A stretch of DNA of 64,000 nt from Bacillus swezeyi. GTDB lineage: Bacteria; Bacillota; Bacilli; Bacillales; Bacillaceae. Positions 27,621 through 38,061 of this stretch are shown piece after piece (within the stretch, counting starts at the first letter, position 1; each line of letters starts with the position of its first letter). Position numbers and translations under genes: made by a program. The notes under the pieces are model-generated. The model was not told where the DNA came from and searched no databases. It saw only the letters and a program-made list of their open reading frames with translations. Location of the stretch: positions 62,001 to 126,000 of the forward strand of contig NZ_MRBK01000012.1 in assembly GCF_001969815.1 (NCBI RefSeq), given 5' to 3'.

Positions 27621-29753
27621 ATGCCGAAAATCAGCCGCCCTTTTGAAGCTTTTTTGGATGGGATGAACATCATCACCGTTTTAGTGCCAAAAAGCCGGAT
27701 AAGATGCTTTCGTCCGCCTTTTCTGCTTGAAGACGATCAGGGGAAGAGAATGGAGCTTTTCATAAAGGAGACAGCGGAACTGAACGAACATCTCAAGTAT
27801 GTCCTGGAAAGCGAAAACACTGTTCCTTTTGGTCGAATACACAAAATCTGCTGCGGGGACAGCGAATGGACGGACCTGCAGATCGGGGCCGTCATAAGAA
27901 CCCCGGAATTTGATAAAGCTCATTTTTATGAAGGTCCCCTCGGCGCTTTTTATTCTAGGGAGCGGACCGTATTTAAAGTATGGGCGCCGACCGCTTCCGC
28001 AGCAATACTTGAGCTTCAAAGTCCCGATCTGGCACAAAAAAAAGCTTTTCAAATGATCAAGAAGAGTAAAGGTGTTTTTGAAATCACCATTGAAGGTAAT
28101 CTAAACGGCTGGATCTATCTGTATCAGATTCATGTGAATACAGAGCGGCTGGAAACGGTTGATCCATATGCGACAGCCGTTACGGCAAACGGTGAAAAAG
28201 GGGTTGTGCTTGATCCTGCAGAGATAAAGGTTGATAAGCACCAAGCTGCACCGTTGTGCAGCCCGTGTGATGCCGTCATTTACGAGGTGCATATCCGTGA
28301 TTTCTCAATTCATGATGACAGCGGTATGCAGGATAAAGGCAAGTACCTGGCGTTTACAGAGAAAAATACCGAAACGTCTGACGGCTTTTCAACCGGTGTA
28401 TCCTATTTGCAAGAACTCGGCATCACCCACATTGAACTCCTTCCAGTTCACAATTTTGCCGGAGTTGATGAGCTTGCGCCGGATAAATCTTATAATTGGG
28501 GATATAATCCCCTCCATTTTAACGCGCCGGAAGGAAGCTATGCGCTTGATCCGGAACAGCCGAAAAGCCGGATCATCGAGCTGAAAACAGCGATTCAGGC
28601 CTTGCATAAAAATGGGTTGAACGTCATCATGGATGCCGTTTATAACCATGTTTTCAAGAGAGAAGCTTCACCTTTTGAAAAAACGGCTCCAGGGTATTTT
28701 TTCCGCCATGACGAATTTGGCTTTCCTTCCGATGGAACAGGTGTGGGAAATGATATGGCTTCAGAGCGGCTGATGGTACGGAAATACATTCTCGATTCTG
28801 TTCGTTATTGGCTTGAAGACTATGATGTGGATGGAATACGTTTTGACTTAATGGGCATTTTGGATATCGAAACCGTTCTTCAGATCAAAAAGCTTGCCGA
28901 AAGTGTGAAGCCGGGGGTGCTGCTTTTCGGTGAAGGCTGGAATTTGAACACCCCGCTTGAAGACGGACAAAAAGCAGCACTGCAGAATGCGGATAAAATG
29001 CCGGGAATCGGTTTTTTCAATGATCGATTCAGGGATGACGTAAAAGGAAGCACATTTGACCTCCCCGACCTGGGATTCGCTTTGGGCGACGTCCGGAAGA
29101 AAGCGGCGGTCCAGCAGGGCATTGCCGGCTCTCCAGGTTTTTTATCCCCGGAGCAGTCAATCAATTATGTAGAATCTCATGACAACCACACCTTTTGGGA
29201 CAAGATGGCTTTCTGTTTAAAAGATGATGAAAAAACAAAGCGGCTCAGACAGCGGCTTGCCATGTCGATCGTCCTCCTGTCGCAAGGCGTCCCATTTCTC
29301 CACAGCGGACAGGAATTTTTCCGTACAAAGCAAGGAGACAAAAACAGCTACAAGTCCAGTGATGAAATCAATCAGCTTGACTGGAGAAAAAGAGCCCTGT
29401 TTCATGAGGATGCAGAATATGTCCGAAACATGATCGCATTGCGGAAAGAGCACCCTGCCTTTCGGCTGCGAAAACCGGAGGATGTAAAGAAACACCTTTC
29501 TTTTATGGAACAAACGGGAGACATGATCGCTTACAGGCTGCACGGAATTGCGGAGATTGACGGATGGAATGAAATCATTGTCGTACACTGTCCATTTGAA
29601 AGAAAAGAAGAGCTGAAGCTGCCGGATAAGAAAAGCTATTTATTATATTGCGATCCTTTTACATTTTTCAATGAGCCGATTCCGGTTAACAGCACCCTCC
29701 AGCTGAACGGTATCGGTACCTATGTTCTTTGCGAACAAAAAGGGATTTTTTAG
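27621..29753 (+). CDS. amyX: type I pullulanase AmyX
   Basis: A 710-residue alpha-1,6-glucan debranching enzyme of GH13. YNWGYNP (about residues 292-298) is the type I pullulanase signature. The four GH13 regions are present: DAVYNH, GIRFDLMG (nucleophile Asp), LLFGEGW (acid/base Glu) and YVESHDNHTF. An N-terminal carbohydrate-binding-like module occupies roughly residues 1-210. There is no signal peptide, so it acts on imported or stored glucans. ATG 27621 is chosen over GTG 27618 because AAGGAG then lies 8 bases away. Confidence 0.93.
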   Translation: MPKISRPFEAFLDGMNIITVLVPKSRIRCFRPPFLLEDDQGKRMELFIKETAELNEHLKYVLESENTVPFGRIHKICCGDSEWTDLQIGAVIRTPEFDKAHFYEGPLGAFYSRERTVFKVWAPTASAAILELQSPDLAQKKAFQMIKKSKGVFEITIEGNLNGWIYLYQIHVNTERLETVDPYATAVTANGEKGVVLDPAEIKVDKHQAAPLCSPCDAVIYEVHIRDFSIHDDSGMQDKGKYLAFTEKNTETSDGFSTGVSYLQELGITHIELLPVHNFAGVDELAPDKSYNWGYNPLHFNAPEGSYALDPEQPKSRIIELKTAIQALHKNGLNVIMDAVYNHVFKREASPFEKTAPGYFFRHDEFGFPSDGTGVGNDMASERLMVRKYILDSVRYWLEDYDVDGIRFDLMGILDIETVLQIKKLAESVKPGVLLFGEGWNLNTPLEDGQKAALQNADKMPGIGFFNDRFRDDVKGSTFDLPDLGFALGDVRKKAAVQQGIAGSPGFLSPEQSINYVESHDNHTFWDKMAFCLKDDEKTKRLRQRLAMSIVLLSQGVPFLHSGQEFFRTKQGDKNSYKSSDEINQLDWRKRALFHEDAEYVRNMIALRKEHPAFRLRKPEDVKKHLSFMEQTGDMIAYRLHGIAEIDGWNEIIVVHCPFERKEELKLPDKKSYLLYCDPFTFFNEPIPVNSTLQLNGIGTYVLCEQKGIF

Positions 29754-29791
29754 TTTTGCTTGACGAAGTTTAGCGTATAGCGCTAAAATTT

Positions 29792-29842
29792 AAAAGACGG
29801 CTATTGTTTAGCACAAATGACTCTCAATAGCCGTCTTTTTAT
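29792..29842 (+). terminator. terminator of amyX
   Basis: A 15-bp stem (AAAAGACGGCTATTG / CAATAGCCGTCTTTT) with an 18-base loop and a T run. A smaller hairpin, TTTAGCG-TATAG-CGCTAAA (29769-29787), precedes it. Confidence 0.8.
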
Positions 29843-29929
29843 TTGAATATAAAGAGACGATCAATACAGGCAGTTTGCTTCCAGGTTGCGGGAGCAAGTG
29901 CTTTTAAAATCTTTTAATGAAATGATGGG

Positions 29930-30745
29930 TTGAAAATCGATATGAACTGGTTGGGACAATTACTAGGTAGCGAATGGGAGATTTCCCCCGCAGGAGGAGC
30001 TACAGGAGACGCATATTATGCAGAACATAATGGGCAGCAGCTTTTTTTAAAGCGGAACAGCTCTCCATTTTTGGCTGTCCTGTCCGCGGAAGGAATTGTT
30101 CCTAAGCTCGTTTGGACAAAACGAATGGAAAACGGGGATGTGATTACAGCACAGCACTGGCTCAAGGGCAGAGAGCTGAAACCGAAGGATATGAACAGCC
30201 AGGCGGTGGCTGAGATGCTTCGGAAAATCCACAACTCCAAAGAGCTTTTAGATATGCTGAAAAGACTTGGAAAACAGCCTTTTCAGCCAAGCTCTTTGAT
30301 CACTCAATTGAAGCAATTTATCCAAGCCCGGCAATATCCAATTCCGCAGCTGGATCAAGCGCTTTTTTATCTGGAACATCATCTTGAAGATGTACAGTCC
30401 GGGGAAAAGGTCGTATGCCACTGCGATGTCAATCATAATAATTGGCTTCTTACAGATCAGAACCAGCTTTATTTAATCGATTGGGATGGAGCGATGATTG
30501 CAGACCCCGCGATTGACTTGGGGCCGCTTCTTTACCATTATGTCGAGGAGCGGGAATGGGAAAGCTGGCTTAAACGCTACGGCGCTTCCTTAACAGACAA
30601 CCTAAGGTTAAGGATGGCGTGGTACGTATTGGCCGAAACAGCTATGACAACTCTTTGGCAGAAAGCGAAAGAAAATCAAGAAGGCTTTCACCAGGGACTT
30701 GAACAGCTGAATATGCTGATAAAGCGTCTCGCCAAATCCTTATGA
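29930..30745 (+). CDS. ytmP: phosphotransferase (APH/choline kinase-like) YtmP
   Basis: A 271-residue kinase-like protein. CHCDVNHNNWLL (about residues 163-174) is the Brenner catalytic motif and LIDWDGAMIADPAIDLG (about residues 182-198) the metal-binding motif of the aminoglycoside phosphotransferase family. The substrate is unknown. The start is uncertain: TTG 29930 and ATG 29942 both lack a good ribosome site. It overlaps the convergent ytzH by six bases. Confidence 0.82.
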   Translation: MKIDMNWLGQLLGSEWEISPAGGATGDAYYAEHNGQQLFLKRNSSPFLAVLSAEGIVPKLVWTKRMENGDVITAQHWLKGRELKPKDMNSQAVAEMLRKIHNSKELLDMLKRLGKQPFQPSSLITQLKQFIQARQYPIPQLDQALFYLEHHLEDVQSGEKVVCHCDVNHNNWLLTDQNQLYLIDWDGAMIADPAIDLGPLLYHYVEEREWESWLKRYGASLTDNLRLRMAWYVLAETAMTTLWQKAKENQEGFHQGLEQLNMLIKRLAKSL

Positions 30746-31018
30746 AAATGAGTCTATGTCTTCTACCCATTGAGTAAGACGGTCTTGATGCTCAAGGATG
30801 TGATCGCTGATCGAAGCGGACGATCTGCCTCTCTGGCTGTACAGATAAATGTCTTCCAGCACGCCTTTTAGGTTGCCATCAAGATTCGTATTCGCCATTA
30901 AAGACTTAATAATCCGCTCCACCTGTTCGCATTCGGCAACAGTTCCGGAGCAGTCTGCTTGGTGATCTGAGAGAATGTCTTTTAATAGATGAATTTGATT
31001 TTCTTGACTTAATCCCAT
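30740..31018 (-). CDS. ytzH: conserved small protein YtzH
   Basis: A 92-residue helical protein (MGLSQENQIHLLKDILSDHQ start) with the length of B. subtilis YtzH. The ATG at 31018 lies downstream of GAAGGGAAG; the extra N-terminal codons of the longer frame are not supported. It has no known function. It lies opposite ytmP, with overlapping ends. Confidence 0.75.
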   Translation of the reverse strand: MGLSQENQIHLLKDILSDHQADCSGTVAECEQVERIIKSLMANTNLDGNLKGVLEDIYLYSQRGRSSASISDHILEHQDRLTQWVEDIDSFS

Positions 31019-31197
31019 AATATTGGCACTTCCCTTCATTCTCAGGTATATCGATTAAAATGTTCAGAAAGCTGTATTTTATACATGAAGGACCTGAAGG
31101 CGAGCTTCGGGTCCTTTTTGCTTTTGAAGAGCTCTTGCGGGACTCCCGCTTTTCATGGTATGTTGTTAGACGATATAATAGATAGAGGTGTAAGTAC

Positions 31198-31839
31198 ATG
31201 CGAATGCGTCACAAGCCTTGGGCGGATGATTACCTGGCTGAAAATTCCCATATCGTGATTAGCGAACCGTCCCAATATAAAGGGAAATGGCATTCCGTTT
31301 TTGGAAATGACAACCCGATCCATATCGAAGTAGGAACCGGAAAGGGTCAGTTTATCTCGGGAATGGCCCAGCAAAATCCGGATGTGAACTATATCGGCAT
31401 TGAATTATTCAAAAGTGTCATCGTAACGGCGGTTGAGAAAGTTAAACAAACAGAAGCCCCAAATGTAAAGCTGTTAAACATCAATGCCAATGTGCTTTCA
31501 GATGTTTTTGCAGACGGAGAAATCGGGCGCGTCTATTTGAACTTTTCTGATCCATGGCCTAAAAAGCGCCATGAAAAGCGCCGTTTGACAAATCAGGCCT
31601 TTTTGAAAAAGTATGAAAAGGTTCTCGGCGGCAAGGGAGCGATTCATTTTAAAACGGATAACCGCGGCTTATTTGAATACTCTCTGACAAGCTTCTCTGA
31701 ATACGGTCTCGTTTTGGCTTTCGTCAGCCTTGACCTGCATCAGAGCGGCTTTGAAGGAAACGTCATGACCGAATATGAAGAAAAATTTGCCGCTAAAGGC
31801 CAGCCGATCTACAGAGTTGAAGCTGAATGGAGATCATAA
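31198..31839 (+). CDS. trmB: tRNA (guanine-N7-)-methyltransferase TrmB
   Basis: A 213-residue SAM-dependent enzyme that makes m7G46 in t[14 protein letters not shown] (about residues 43-53) binds SAM and [15 protein letters not shown] (about residues 117-131) is the TrmB hallmark. The ATG has GAGGTG 7 bases upstream. TATAAT (31174-31179) lies just ahead of the leader, and a strong terminator follows directly, so it is a single-gene unit. Confidence 0.94.
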   Translation: MRMRHKPWADDYLAENSHIVISEPSQYKGKWHSVFGNDNPIHIEVGTGKGQFISGMAQQNPDVNYIGIELFKSVIVTAVEKVKQTEAPNVKLLNINANVLSDVFADGEIGRVYLNFSDPWPKKRHEKRRLTNQAFLKKYEKVLGGKGAIHFKTDNRGLFEYSLTSFSEYGLVLAFVSLDLHQSGFEGNVMTEYEEKFAAKGQPIYRVEAEWRS

Positions 31840-31868
31840 AAAACAGACATCTGCTTGTCTGTTTTTTT
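31838..31868 (+). terminator. terminator of trmB
   Basis: AAAAAACAGACA and TGTCTGTTTTTT arms with a 6-base loop, starting in the stop codon. Confidence 0.85.
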
Positions 31869-31928
31869 TATGCGCTAAAAGCTGAACCTGTTTGGCTTTT
31901 TTGCTACGATAAGATGGGAGGGATCATA

Positions 31929-32774
31929 ATGGAAACTTTAAACATTGGAGATATCAAGCTGACATGGCTAAACGGCGGTGTTACCCATATGGACGGAGGA
32001 GCCATGTTTGGCGTCGTCCCGAAGCCGCTTTGGTCAAAAAAGTATCATGTGAATGATAAAAATCAGATTGAGCTTAGAACAGACCCCATTCTTGTACAAA
32101 AGGACGGAGCCTATCTGTTAATCGATTCAGGAATCGGCCGGGGAAAAATGACGGACAAACAAAAACGAAACTACGGTGTGACAGAGGAATCATCAATTGA
32201 TGATTCTTTAACATCACTGGGGCTTTCAGCGGCGGATATCGATGCCGTTCTCATGACACACCTTCATTTTGACCATGCCTGCGGTTTGACGCGCTATGAG
32301 GGAGATCATCTTGTCTCCGTTTTTCCGAATGCCTCTATTTACACGTCTTCTATAGAATGGGCAGAAATGAAAAATCCGAATATCCGCTCCAAAAATACAT
32401 ACTGGAAAGAAAACTGGGAAGCGGTTCAGCATCAAGTGAAAACCTTTGAGCAAAAACTTGAGGTTATGGATGGTATCACAATGCATCATACTGGCGGACA
32501 CAGCGACGGCCACTCTGTCATCGTGCTCGAAGATTCTGGTGAAACGGCTCTTCATATGGCAGATATTATGCCGACGCATGCCCATCGGAATCCTTTGTGG
32601 GTTCTCGCCTATGATGATTATCCGATGACATCGATTGCCGCCAAACAAACATGGCAGCATAAAGCAGCCGAAAAAAACGCATGGTACATTTTTTATCATG
32701 ACGCAGTTTACAGAGCTTTAAAATGGGATGGAAACGGCGATATTATAGAATCCGTAAAAAGAGAAAGACGATAA
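31929..32774 (+). CDS. ytnP: metallo-beta-lactamase-fold lactonase YtnP
   Basis: A 281-residue MBL-fold hydrolase. HLHFDHACG (about residues 107-115) is the HxHxDH zinc motif; further ligands lie in the HTGGHSDGH segment and near [13 protein letters not shown]. subtilis YtnP is described as a quorum-quenching lactonase that degrades N-acyl homoserine lactones and streptomycin-related signals. The ATG at 31929 has GGGAGGG upstream; 34 more upstream codons cross the trmB terminator and are unlikely. Confidence 0.87.
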   Translation: METLNIGDIKLTWLNGGVTHMDGGAMFGVVPKPLWSKKYHVNDKNQIELRTDPILVQKDGAYLLIDSGIGRGKMTDKQKRNYGVTEESSIDDSLTSLGLSAADIDAVLMTHLHFDHACGLTRYEGDHLVSVFPNASIYTSSIEWAEMKNPNIRSKNTYWKENWEAVQHQVKTFEQKLEVMDGITMHHTGGHSDGHSVIVLEDSGETALHMADIMPTHAHRNPLWVLAYDDYPMTSIAAKQTWQHKAAEKNAWYIFYHDAVYRALKWDGNGDIIESVKRERR

Positions 32775-32864
32775 CCGGAAGCCTTCGAGAAAGTGCTTTT
32801 GTGAATGGTTTGCCTGATTGTTAACCATGCTATAGATAATGAACATTCGAAAGGGAGACGACAG

Positions 32865-34562
32865 GTGAGCCAGAAAAAGCTGAATGAGCAAGTAATCGAA
32901 ATACATTTAAGAGGATTTGAAGTTCTTTCGACGCCCCTTCTCAACAAAGGGGTGGCATTTCCTGCTGAAGAAAGGAAAGCCCTTGGTTTAACAGGGCTTC
33001 TGCCGCCAAAGGTGCTGACATTGGAGGAGCAGGCGAAGCGGGCCTATCAGCAGTTCCGCTCACAGCCTGATGATTTAAGCAAAAATGTCTATTTGACAGC
33101 ACTTCATGATCGAAATGAAGTGTTGTTTTACAGGCTGTTGAATGATCATATGACAGAGATGCTGCCAATTGTTTATACGCCGACTGTCGGAACCGCGATT
33201 CAGCAATACAGCCATGAATACAGAAAACCGCGGGGCTTGTTTTTATCTGTGAATGATCCTGAAGGGATGAAAACGGCTTTTGAAAACTTAGCGGCAAAGA
33301 GGAGCGAGATTGATTTAATCGTTGCTACTGATGCCGAGGGGATTCTCGGCATCGGGGACTGGGGTGTCGGAGGCATTGCCATTTCCATCGGAAAGCTTGC
33401 TGTGTACACGGCGGCAGCCGGTATTGATCCAAACAAAGTTCTGCCTGTGGTGATCGATGCTGGGACGAATCAGGAAAGGCTGCTCAACGACCCTCTTTAT
33501 GTCGGAAACCAGCATTCAAGAATCAGGGGCGAGCGCTATGAATCGTTTATTGATCAGTATGTTCAGATCGCGACCAAGACCTTCCCGGGGGTTTTGCTGC
33601 ACTGGGAGGATTTTGGCACACAAAACGCCCGCCAGATTTTAAAAAAATATAAAGAAAAGGTATGTACATTTAACGATGATATACAAGGGACAGGCGCAGT
33701 GACGCTTGCCGCGGTGCTGGCCGCTGTGAAAATATCGAAAGTGCCGCTGAAAGAGCATAAAGTCGTGATATTTGGAGCGGGTACGGCCGGAATCGGCAAT
33801 GCCGAGCAAATTCGCGCCGCTTTCTTAAAAGAAGGCATGTCAGAAGAAGAATCATACCGCCGTTTTTGGTGTGTCGACAGGAATGGTTTGCTGACGGATG
33901 ATATGACCGATCTGCAAGACCTTCAAAAGCCGTATGCGAGGCCTGCCGGCGAAGTGAAGGAATTTGAACGAAACGGCCCGGGGGAGACGATCGATTTGGC
34001 TGAGGTTGTCAAGAAAGTCCATCCTACCATTTTGATCGGCACCTCGACCGTTTCAGGCGCATTCACTGAAGAAATCGTGAAAGAAATGGCGGCTCATGTT
34101 AAAAGGCCGGCGATATTTCCGATGTCAAACCCGACGCCATTGTCTGAGGCAAAGCCAGCGGACCTGATCAAATGGACGGAAGGAAGAGCGCTTGTAGCCA
34201 CTGGAAGTCCGTTTGACCCTGTAGAGTATAACGGTACGGATTATATCATCGGCCAGGCGAACAATGCGTTTGTATTTCCTGGACTTGGGCTTGGAACCCT
34301 CGTATCAAAAGCAAGACTGATCACTGACAATATGTTTTTTGCAAGCGCTGAAGCAATAGCAAATATGGTTGATACCGGCCGGCCGGGGGCTTCACTTCTT
34401 CCGCAGGTTGAGGAATTGCGGACTGTTTCTGCTACTGTTGCAGCAGCCGTCATCAAAGCTGCCGTTCAGGACGGCGTGGCCGAAGCGGAACTGGAAGATG
34501 TCATTCAGGCGGTGCAGGACGCTATGTGGTATCCAGTCTACCGGCCGATTCGCCCCATATAA
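32865..34562 (+). CDS. malS: NAD-dependent malic enzyme MalS
   Basis: A 565-residue enzyme that oxidatively decarboxylates malate to pyruvate. It is the large, eukaryote-like type: VYTPTVG (about residues 99-105) near the N-terminus, the [15 protein letters not shown]-like segment (about residues 152-167), [14 protein letters not shown] (metal site, about residues 268-281) and [10 protein letters not shown] (NAD site, about residues 304-313). The GTG at 32865 has AAGGGAG 8 bases upstream. B. subtilis MalS is 566 residues. It links to the acetate and CcpA genes of this window as central carbon metabolism. Confidence 0.92.
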   Translation: MSQKKLNEQVIEIHLRGFEVLSTPLLNKGVAFPAEERKALGLTGLLPPKVLTLEEQAKRAYQQFRSQPDDLSKNVYLTALHDRNEVLFYRLLNDHMTEMLPIVYTPTVGTAIQQYSHEYRKPRGLFLSVNDPEGMKTAFENLAAKRSEIDLIVATDAEGILGIGDWGVGGIAISIGKLAVYTAAAGIDPNKVLPVVIDAGTNQERLLNDPLYVGNQHSRIRGERYESFIDQYVQIATKTFPGVLLHWEDFGTQNARQILKKYKEKVCTFNDDIQGTGAVTLAAVLAAVKISKVPLKEHKVVIFGAGTAGIGNAEQIRAAFLKEGMSEEESYRRFWCVDRNGLLTDDMTDLQDLQKPYARPAGEVKEFERNGPGETIDLAEVVKKVHPTILIGTSTVSGAFTEEIVKEMAAHVKRPAIFPMSNPTPLSEAKPADLIKWTEGRALVATGSPFDPVEYNGTDYIIGQANNAFVFPGLGLGTLVSKARLITDNMFFASAEAIANMVDTGRPGASLLPQVEELRTVSATVAAAVIKAAVQDGVAEAELEDVIQAVQDAMWYPVYRPIRPI

Positions 34563-34594
34563 AAAGATGCGGCATGTTCAAGCCGCATCTTTTA
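34561..34594. terminator. bidirectional terminator between malS and ytzB
   Basis: AAAAGATGCGGC and GCCGCATCTTTT arms around a 9-base loop. Confidence 0.85.
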
Positions 34595-34596
34595 CA

Positions 34597-34911
34597 TTAC
34601 GCCGCTGTGTCAATCACATCAACGATCATACCTGTTTTTGCGTCAACCATGACTTCATATTGCTCAAGCTCTCCAAAAGCGGAACGGGTAATGCCTGTTT
34701 TATAAACCGTTACGGTTTCGCCATTGACGGTATATGACTCTGGAACGGTATATATCCATGAGCCGTCAATCGGCCCTCTCTGCTTAAAAGCCGATTTGAC
34801 GATGCGGAGAGCTTTTTCTGAAGAAATATAAGGTGTCATGACATATTGTTTAACAACAACGGCTGCGGCGATGCCGATTCCGGCCCCCAGAAGAAAATGG
34901 CGCAATTTCAT
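34597..34911 (-). CDS. ytzB: PepSY-domain membrane protein YtzB
   Basis: A 104-residue protein with one N-terminal membrane segment (LLGAGIGIAAAVVV) and a PepSY-like domain (ALRIVKSAF near the start, VMVDAKTGMIVDV at the end). The ATG at 34911 has GGAGGTG 9 bases upstream. PepSY proteins often modulate proteases or sense extracytoplasmic conditions. It is convergent with malS and divergent from ytoP. Confidence 0.82.
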   Translation of the reverse strand: MKLRHFLLGAGIGIAAAVVVKQYVMTPYISSEKALRIVKSAFKQRGPIDGSWIYTVPESYTVNGETVTVYKTGITRSAFGELEQYEVMVDAKTGMIVDVIDTAA

Positions 34912-35049
34912 AATATACAGCACCTCCAAAGCTTCTTTTTTTTATTATACAGAACATGTCCATTAATGTTAAGGATCGGCTCTCTTCTGGAAACATGCTG
35001 CACACTTATGTAAAATGTGAACTAGATACATAAGAAATGAGGGAAACTG

Positions 35050-36123
35050 ATGAATCAGGAAACGAAAACGCTTTTTCAGACGCTGACAGAGCTACCCGGA
35101 GCTCCTGGAAATGAACATCTTGTCCGTGCTTTCATGAAAAAGGAGCTTCAAAAATATGCTGACGAGTTGATTCAGGACAGACTCGGAAGTGTGTTTGGCG
35201 TAAAAAACGGCCGGGAAGGCAGCCCGAAAATAATGGTGGCGGGTCATATGGATGAAGTAGGGTTTATGGTTACATCCATCACAGACAACGGCATGCTCCG
35301 GTTCCAAACGCTTGGCGGATGGTGGAGCCAGGTTCTCTTGGCACAGCGGGTGGAAATTCATACTGAAAACGGGCCGATACCCGGGGTTGTCGCAAGCACG
35401 CCTCCGCATTTGTTAACAGATGAACAGCGGAAGCGCCCGATGGACATTAAAAACATGATGATCGATATCGGTGCAGATGACAGGGAAGATGCCGAAAAAA
35501 TCGGCGTCAAACCGGGTCAGCAAATCGTGCCGATCTGTCCGTTTACCCCGATGGCGAATGAAAAGAAAATCATGGCGAAAGCTTGGGATAATCGCTATGG
35601 CTGCGGGCTGAGCATCGAACTCCTGAAAGAACTGCAAGGTACAGAACTCCCGAATACGCTGTATTCCGGTGCGACCGTACAGGAAGAAGTCGGCACAAGA
35701 GGCGCTCAGACTGCGGCCAATATGATTCAGCCGGATCTGTTTTTTGCGCTTGATGCAAGCCCTGCAAATGATGCGAGCGGGGACAAAAATCAATTTGGCC
35801 AGCTCGGAAAAGGGGTGCTGCTGAGGATTTTCGACCGGACGATGGTGACACACAGTGAAATGAGGAATTTTGTGCTGGACACCGCTGAATCCAACGACAT
35901 TCCTTACCAATACTTTGTTTCCCCGGGCGGAACCGATGCCGGAAGGGTTCATATTTCCAACCAAGGAATCCCTTCAGCCGTGATCGGAATCTGTTCAAGA
36001 TATATCCACACATCGGCCTCAATCATTCATGTTGATGATTACCAGGCGGCAAAAGAGCTGCTCATTAAGCTTGTGAAAGATTGTGACAGCTCCCTGGTCA
36101 AATCGATTTTGCAAAACGGCTGA
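35050..36123 (+). CDS. ytoP: M42-family metallo-aminopeptidase YtoP
   Basis: A 357-residue cytoplasmic peptidase of the deblocking/glutamyl aminopeptidase family. [10 protein letters not shown] (about residues 66-75) provides the first metal ligand, AWDNRYG (about residues 178-184) the bridging Asp, and QEEVGTRGA (about residues 211-219) the catalytic Glu. [12 protein letters not shown] near the C-terminus is also typical. It is expected to trim short peptides as a large assembly. It ends in a strong hairpin shared with ytoQ. Confidence 0.9.
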   Translation: MNQETKTLFQTLTELPGAPGNEHLVRAFMKKELQKYADELIQDRLGSVFGVKNGREGSPKIMVAGHMDEVGFMVTSITDNGMLRFQTLGGWWSQVLLAQRVEIHTENGPIPGVVASTPPHLLTDEQRKRPMDIKNMMIDIGADDREDAEKIGVKPGQQIVPICPFTPMANEKKIMAKAWDNRYGCGLSIELLKELQGTELPNTLYSGATVQEEVGTRGAQTAANMIQPDLFFALDASPANDASGDKNQFGQLGKGVLLRIFDRTMVTHSEMRNFVLDTAESNDIPYQYFVSPGGTDAGRVHISNQGIPSAVIGICSRYIHTSASIIHVDDYQAAKELLIKLVKDCDSSLVKSILQNG

Positions 36124-36125
36124 AC

Positions 36126-36163
36126 AAGAAGAACCTGTGCGGTTTGCACAGGTTCTTCTTTTA
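36126..36163. terminator. bidirectional terminator between ytoP and ytoQ
   Basis: A perfect 15-bp stem (AAGAAGAACCTGTGC / GCACAGGTTCTTCTT) with a 5-base loop; T run on the plus strand. Confidence 0.85.
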
Positions 36164-36607
36164 TTGGCTTTCAAATACGTATGATAGTGATTTGATCGCC
36201 TGGTTCACGGTTTCAACTGTGATATTCGCTTTGTTCGACAATTCTTTCAATGGATGGTGGAGAGACTCGGGGCGGATGATGATCAGCGGTTTTCCTTTTG
36301 CTATAGCGTAAGAAGCATCCATAGCTGTATTCCATTGTTTATATTTTTCTCCGAAAAGCGCGATCACCACATCTGCTTTGTTCATTAAAACGGAAGTTCT
36401 GAAATTGTTTAGATCTGATGCTGCATCGTCTTTTGCAATCGAATCGGGCTGTTTTCCCATAATTTCTTCACCGATATTGTCGGAACGGTCATGGTTTTCC
36501 ATAGGCCCTACAAATGTAATCGGCAGTTTAAGAGATTTCGCCTTTTCTTTCACTTCTTCGCGCCAGTTGCTATGTATTTCTCCGGCAAGATAAATGACAA
36601 ATTCCAT
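36161..36607 (-). CDS. ytoQ: conserved protein YtoQ
   Basis: A 148-residue cytoplasmic protein equal in length to B. subtilis YtoQ. It has the look of a small Rossmann-like fold (VIYLAGEIHSNW start, ADVVIALFGEKYKQWN near residue 80), similar to nucleoside 2-deoxyribosyltransferase-like proteins. No activity has been assigned that I know of. The ATG has AGGAGGAGG upstream. Confidence 0.8.
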   Translation of the reverse strand: MEFVIYLAGEIHSNWREEVKEKAKSLKLPITFVGPMENHDRSDNIGEEIMGKQPDSIAKDDAASDLNNFRTSVLMNKADVVIALFGEKYKQWNTAMDASYAIAKGKPLIIIRPESLHHPLKELSNKANITVETVNQAIKSLSYVFESQ

Positions 36608-36768
36608 ACATCCTCCTCCTGACTTTCATAGGATCGAGACGCGCGCCTGAACGTTAGACGCGACGCCTTAACGAATATTCTTACCCTTTCATTCACCATG
36701 TTAAACGAGAATGGCTTGATAAAGCAAAAAAATTATGCTAATGATATGAAGGAGGTTTTAAGGCAAGG

Positions 36769-36867
36769 TTGTCCCTGCGCAAAACGGGTATGATACATAA
36801 AGATACGTTCATATACTGCAAAAGTCTGGCTATAGAGCCGCTTGTCTGGTATGATCCGAGTGGATGA
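36769..36867 (+). CDS. possible 32-codon leader ORF upstream of ytpP
   Basis: A TTG-initiated frame encodes 32 residues (start MSLRKTGMIHKDTF, end EPLVWYDPSG). It is the only support for use of the strong AAGGAGG at 36749-36755, which otherwise has no partner; the spacing of 13 bases is long. The rest of 36608-36894 is AT-rich intergenic sequence. It may be a real small gene, a leader peptide or chance. Confidence 0.25.
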   Translation: MSLRKTGMIHKDTFIYCKSLAIEPLVWYDPSG

Positions 36868-36894
36868 TCAGAATATATATTGGAGGCGTTGATT

Positions 36895-37215
36895 TTGAAA
36901 ACAATCGAATCTCATGAAGAATTGAAAAAAGCTATAAATGATGATTTGTCACTTTTGATGTTTTCGGCTGACTGGTGTCCTGACTGCCGTTTTGTAGAGC
37001 CGTTTTTGCCAGAGCTTGAAGCAAACTATCCGGAGTTTACATTCTGCTATGTTGACCGCGATAAATTTATCGATACATGCGCCGAGTGGAACATTTTCGG
37101 AATTCCAAGTTTTCTCGCATTTAAAAACGGAAACGAAATCAACCGCTTTGTCAGCAAAGACCGAAAAACGAAAGAGGAAATCGAGCAGTTTTTGACAGAT
37201 TCGCTGAAAAAGTAG
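36895..37215 (+). CDS. ytpP: thioredoxin-like protein YtpP
   Basis: A 106-residue thioredoxin fold. WCPDC (about residues 28-32) is the CxxC active site, with Cys-Pro-Asp-Cys in place of the usual CGPC. The cis-Pro region is FGIPSFLAF. It likely acts as a dithiol/disulfide reductase, possibly in bacillithiol-linked redox given other such genes nearby. TTG 36895 is chosen because GGAGGCG lies 8 bases upstream. It heads the ytpPQR unit. Confidence 0.85.
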   Translation: MKTIESHEELKKAINDDLSLLMFSADWCPDCRFVEPFLPELEANYPEFTFCYVDRDKFIDTCAEWNIFGIPSFLAFKNGNEINRFVSKDRKTKEEIEQFLTDSLKK

Positions 37216-37234
37216 CAGAAAGGAGAGTTCCTCT

Positions 37235-38041
37235 ATGAAAATGACGTCAAGGAAACTTTCCGATATTTTAAAAAAACGTTTGCAAAATGACAGCTGGTCT
37301 TTTCATTTCGACAGAGAAAAAGATACGTTGAGGATCGAAGACAAAAATACGGAAAAAGGCATTACACTCGAGCTGCCGGGCATTATCGCGAAATGGGAGC
37401 AGAGAAAAGAAGAAGCCATCGACGAAGTTGTCTATTATACAAAAGAAGCGCTCAATGCGATGAAAGGCCAATCACAGGAAATGGAGGGACGGGAAAGCCT
37501 GATTTATCCCGTTATTCGCTCGACATCATTTCCGCAGAAGTCGAGCGCAGGCATCCCGCTGATTTTCGATGACCATACGGCTGAGACGAGGATTTATTAT
37601 GCCCTTGATCTCGGCAATACGTATCGGCTGATTGACGAGAAAATGCTTGAGAAAGAAGGCTGGTCAAAGGAAAGAATCAGGGAAACGGCTTCCTTTAACC
37701 TCCGCTCGCTTCGCACGGTTGTCAAAGAAGATGTTGTCGCAGACAATCATTTTTACTTTTTTAGAGCCAACGATGGCTATGATGCCAGCCGTGTTTTAAA
37801 TGAATCTATTCTCGCGGAGTATGAAAAAAATGCGCAGGGAGCGCTTGCGGTTTCAGTCCCTCATCAAGATGTGCTCATTATAGCCGATATCCGCAATAAT
37901 GCCGGGTACGATATTCTCGGGCAAATGTCGATGAGCTTTTTTGCAAACGGTACGGTGCCGATTACGGCGCTCTCCTTTTTATATGAGGAAGGAAAGCTCG
38001 AACCGATTTTTATACTGGCTAAAAACCGCCCTAAAAAGTAA
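37235..38041 (+). CDS. ytpQ: DUF1444 family protein YtpQ
   Basis: A 268-residue soluble protein belonging to the DUF1444 (YtpQ) family. It has no membrane segment, no signal and no catalytic motif that I recognise. The ATG has AAGGAG 9 bases upstream. It lies 20 bases after ytpP and 20 bases before ytpR, so the three are an operon. Confidence 0.82.
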   Translation: MKMTSRKLSDILKKRLQNDSWSFHFDREKDTLRIEDKNTEKGITLELPGIIAKWEQRKEEAIDEVVYYTKEALNAMKGQSQEMEGRESLIYPVIRSTSFPQKSSAGIPLIFDDHTAETRIYYALDLGNTYRLIDEKMLEKEGWSKERIRETASFNLRSLRTVVKEDVVADNHFYFFRANDGYDASRVLNESILAEYEKNAQGALAVSVPHQDVLIIADIRNNAGYDILGQMSMSFFANGTVPITALSFLYEEGKLEPIFILAKNRPKK

Positions 38042-38061
38042 CGGCAGAAAGGAATTTTTTG

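Noticed and set aside
35413-36022. Long minus-strand frames opposite ytoP
   Set aside because: Shadows of the peptidase gene with no start signals.
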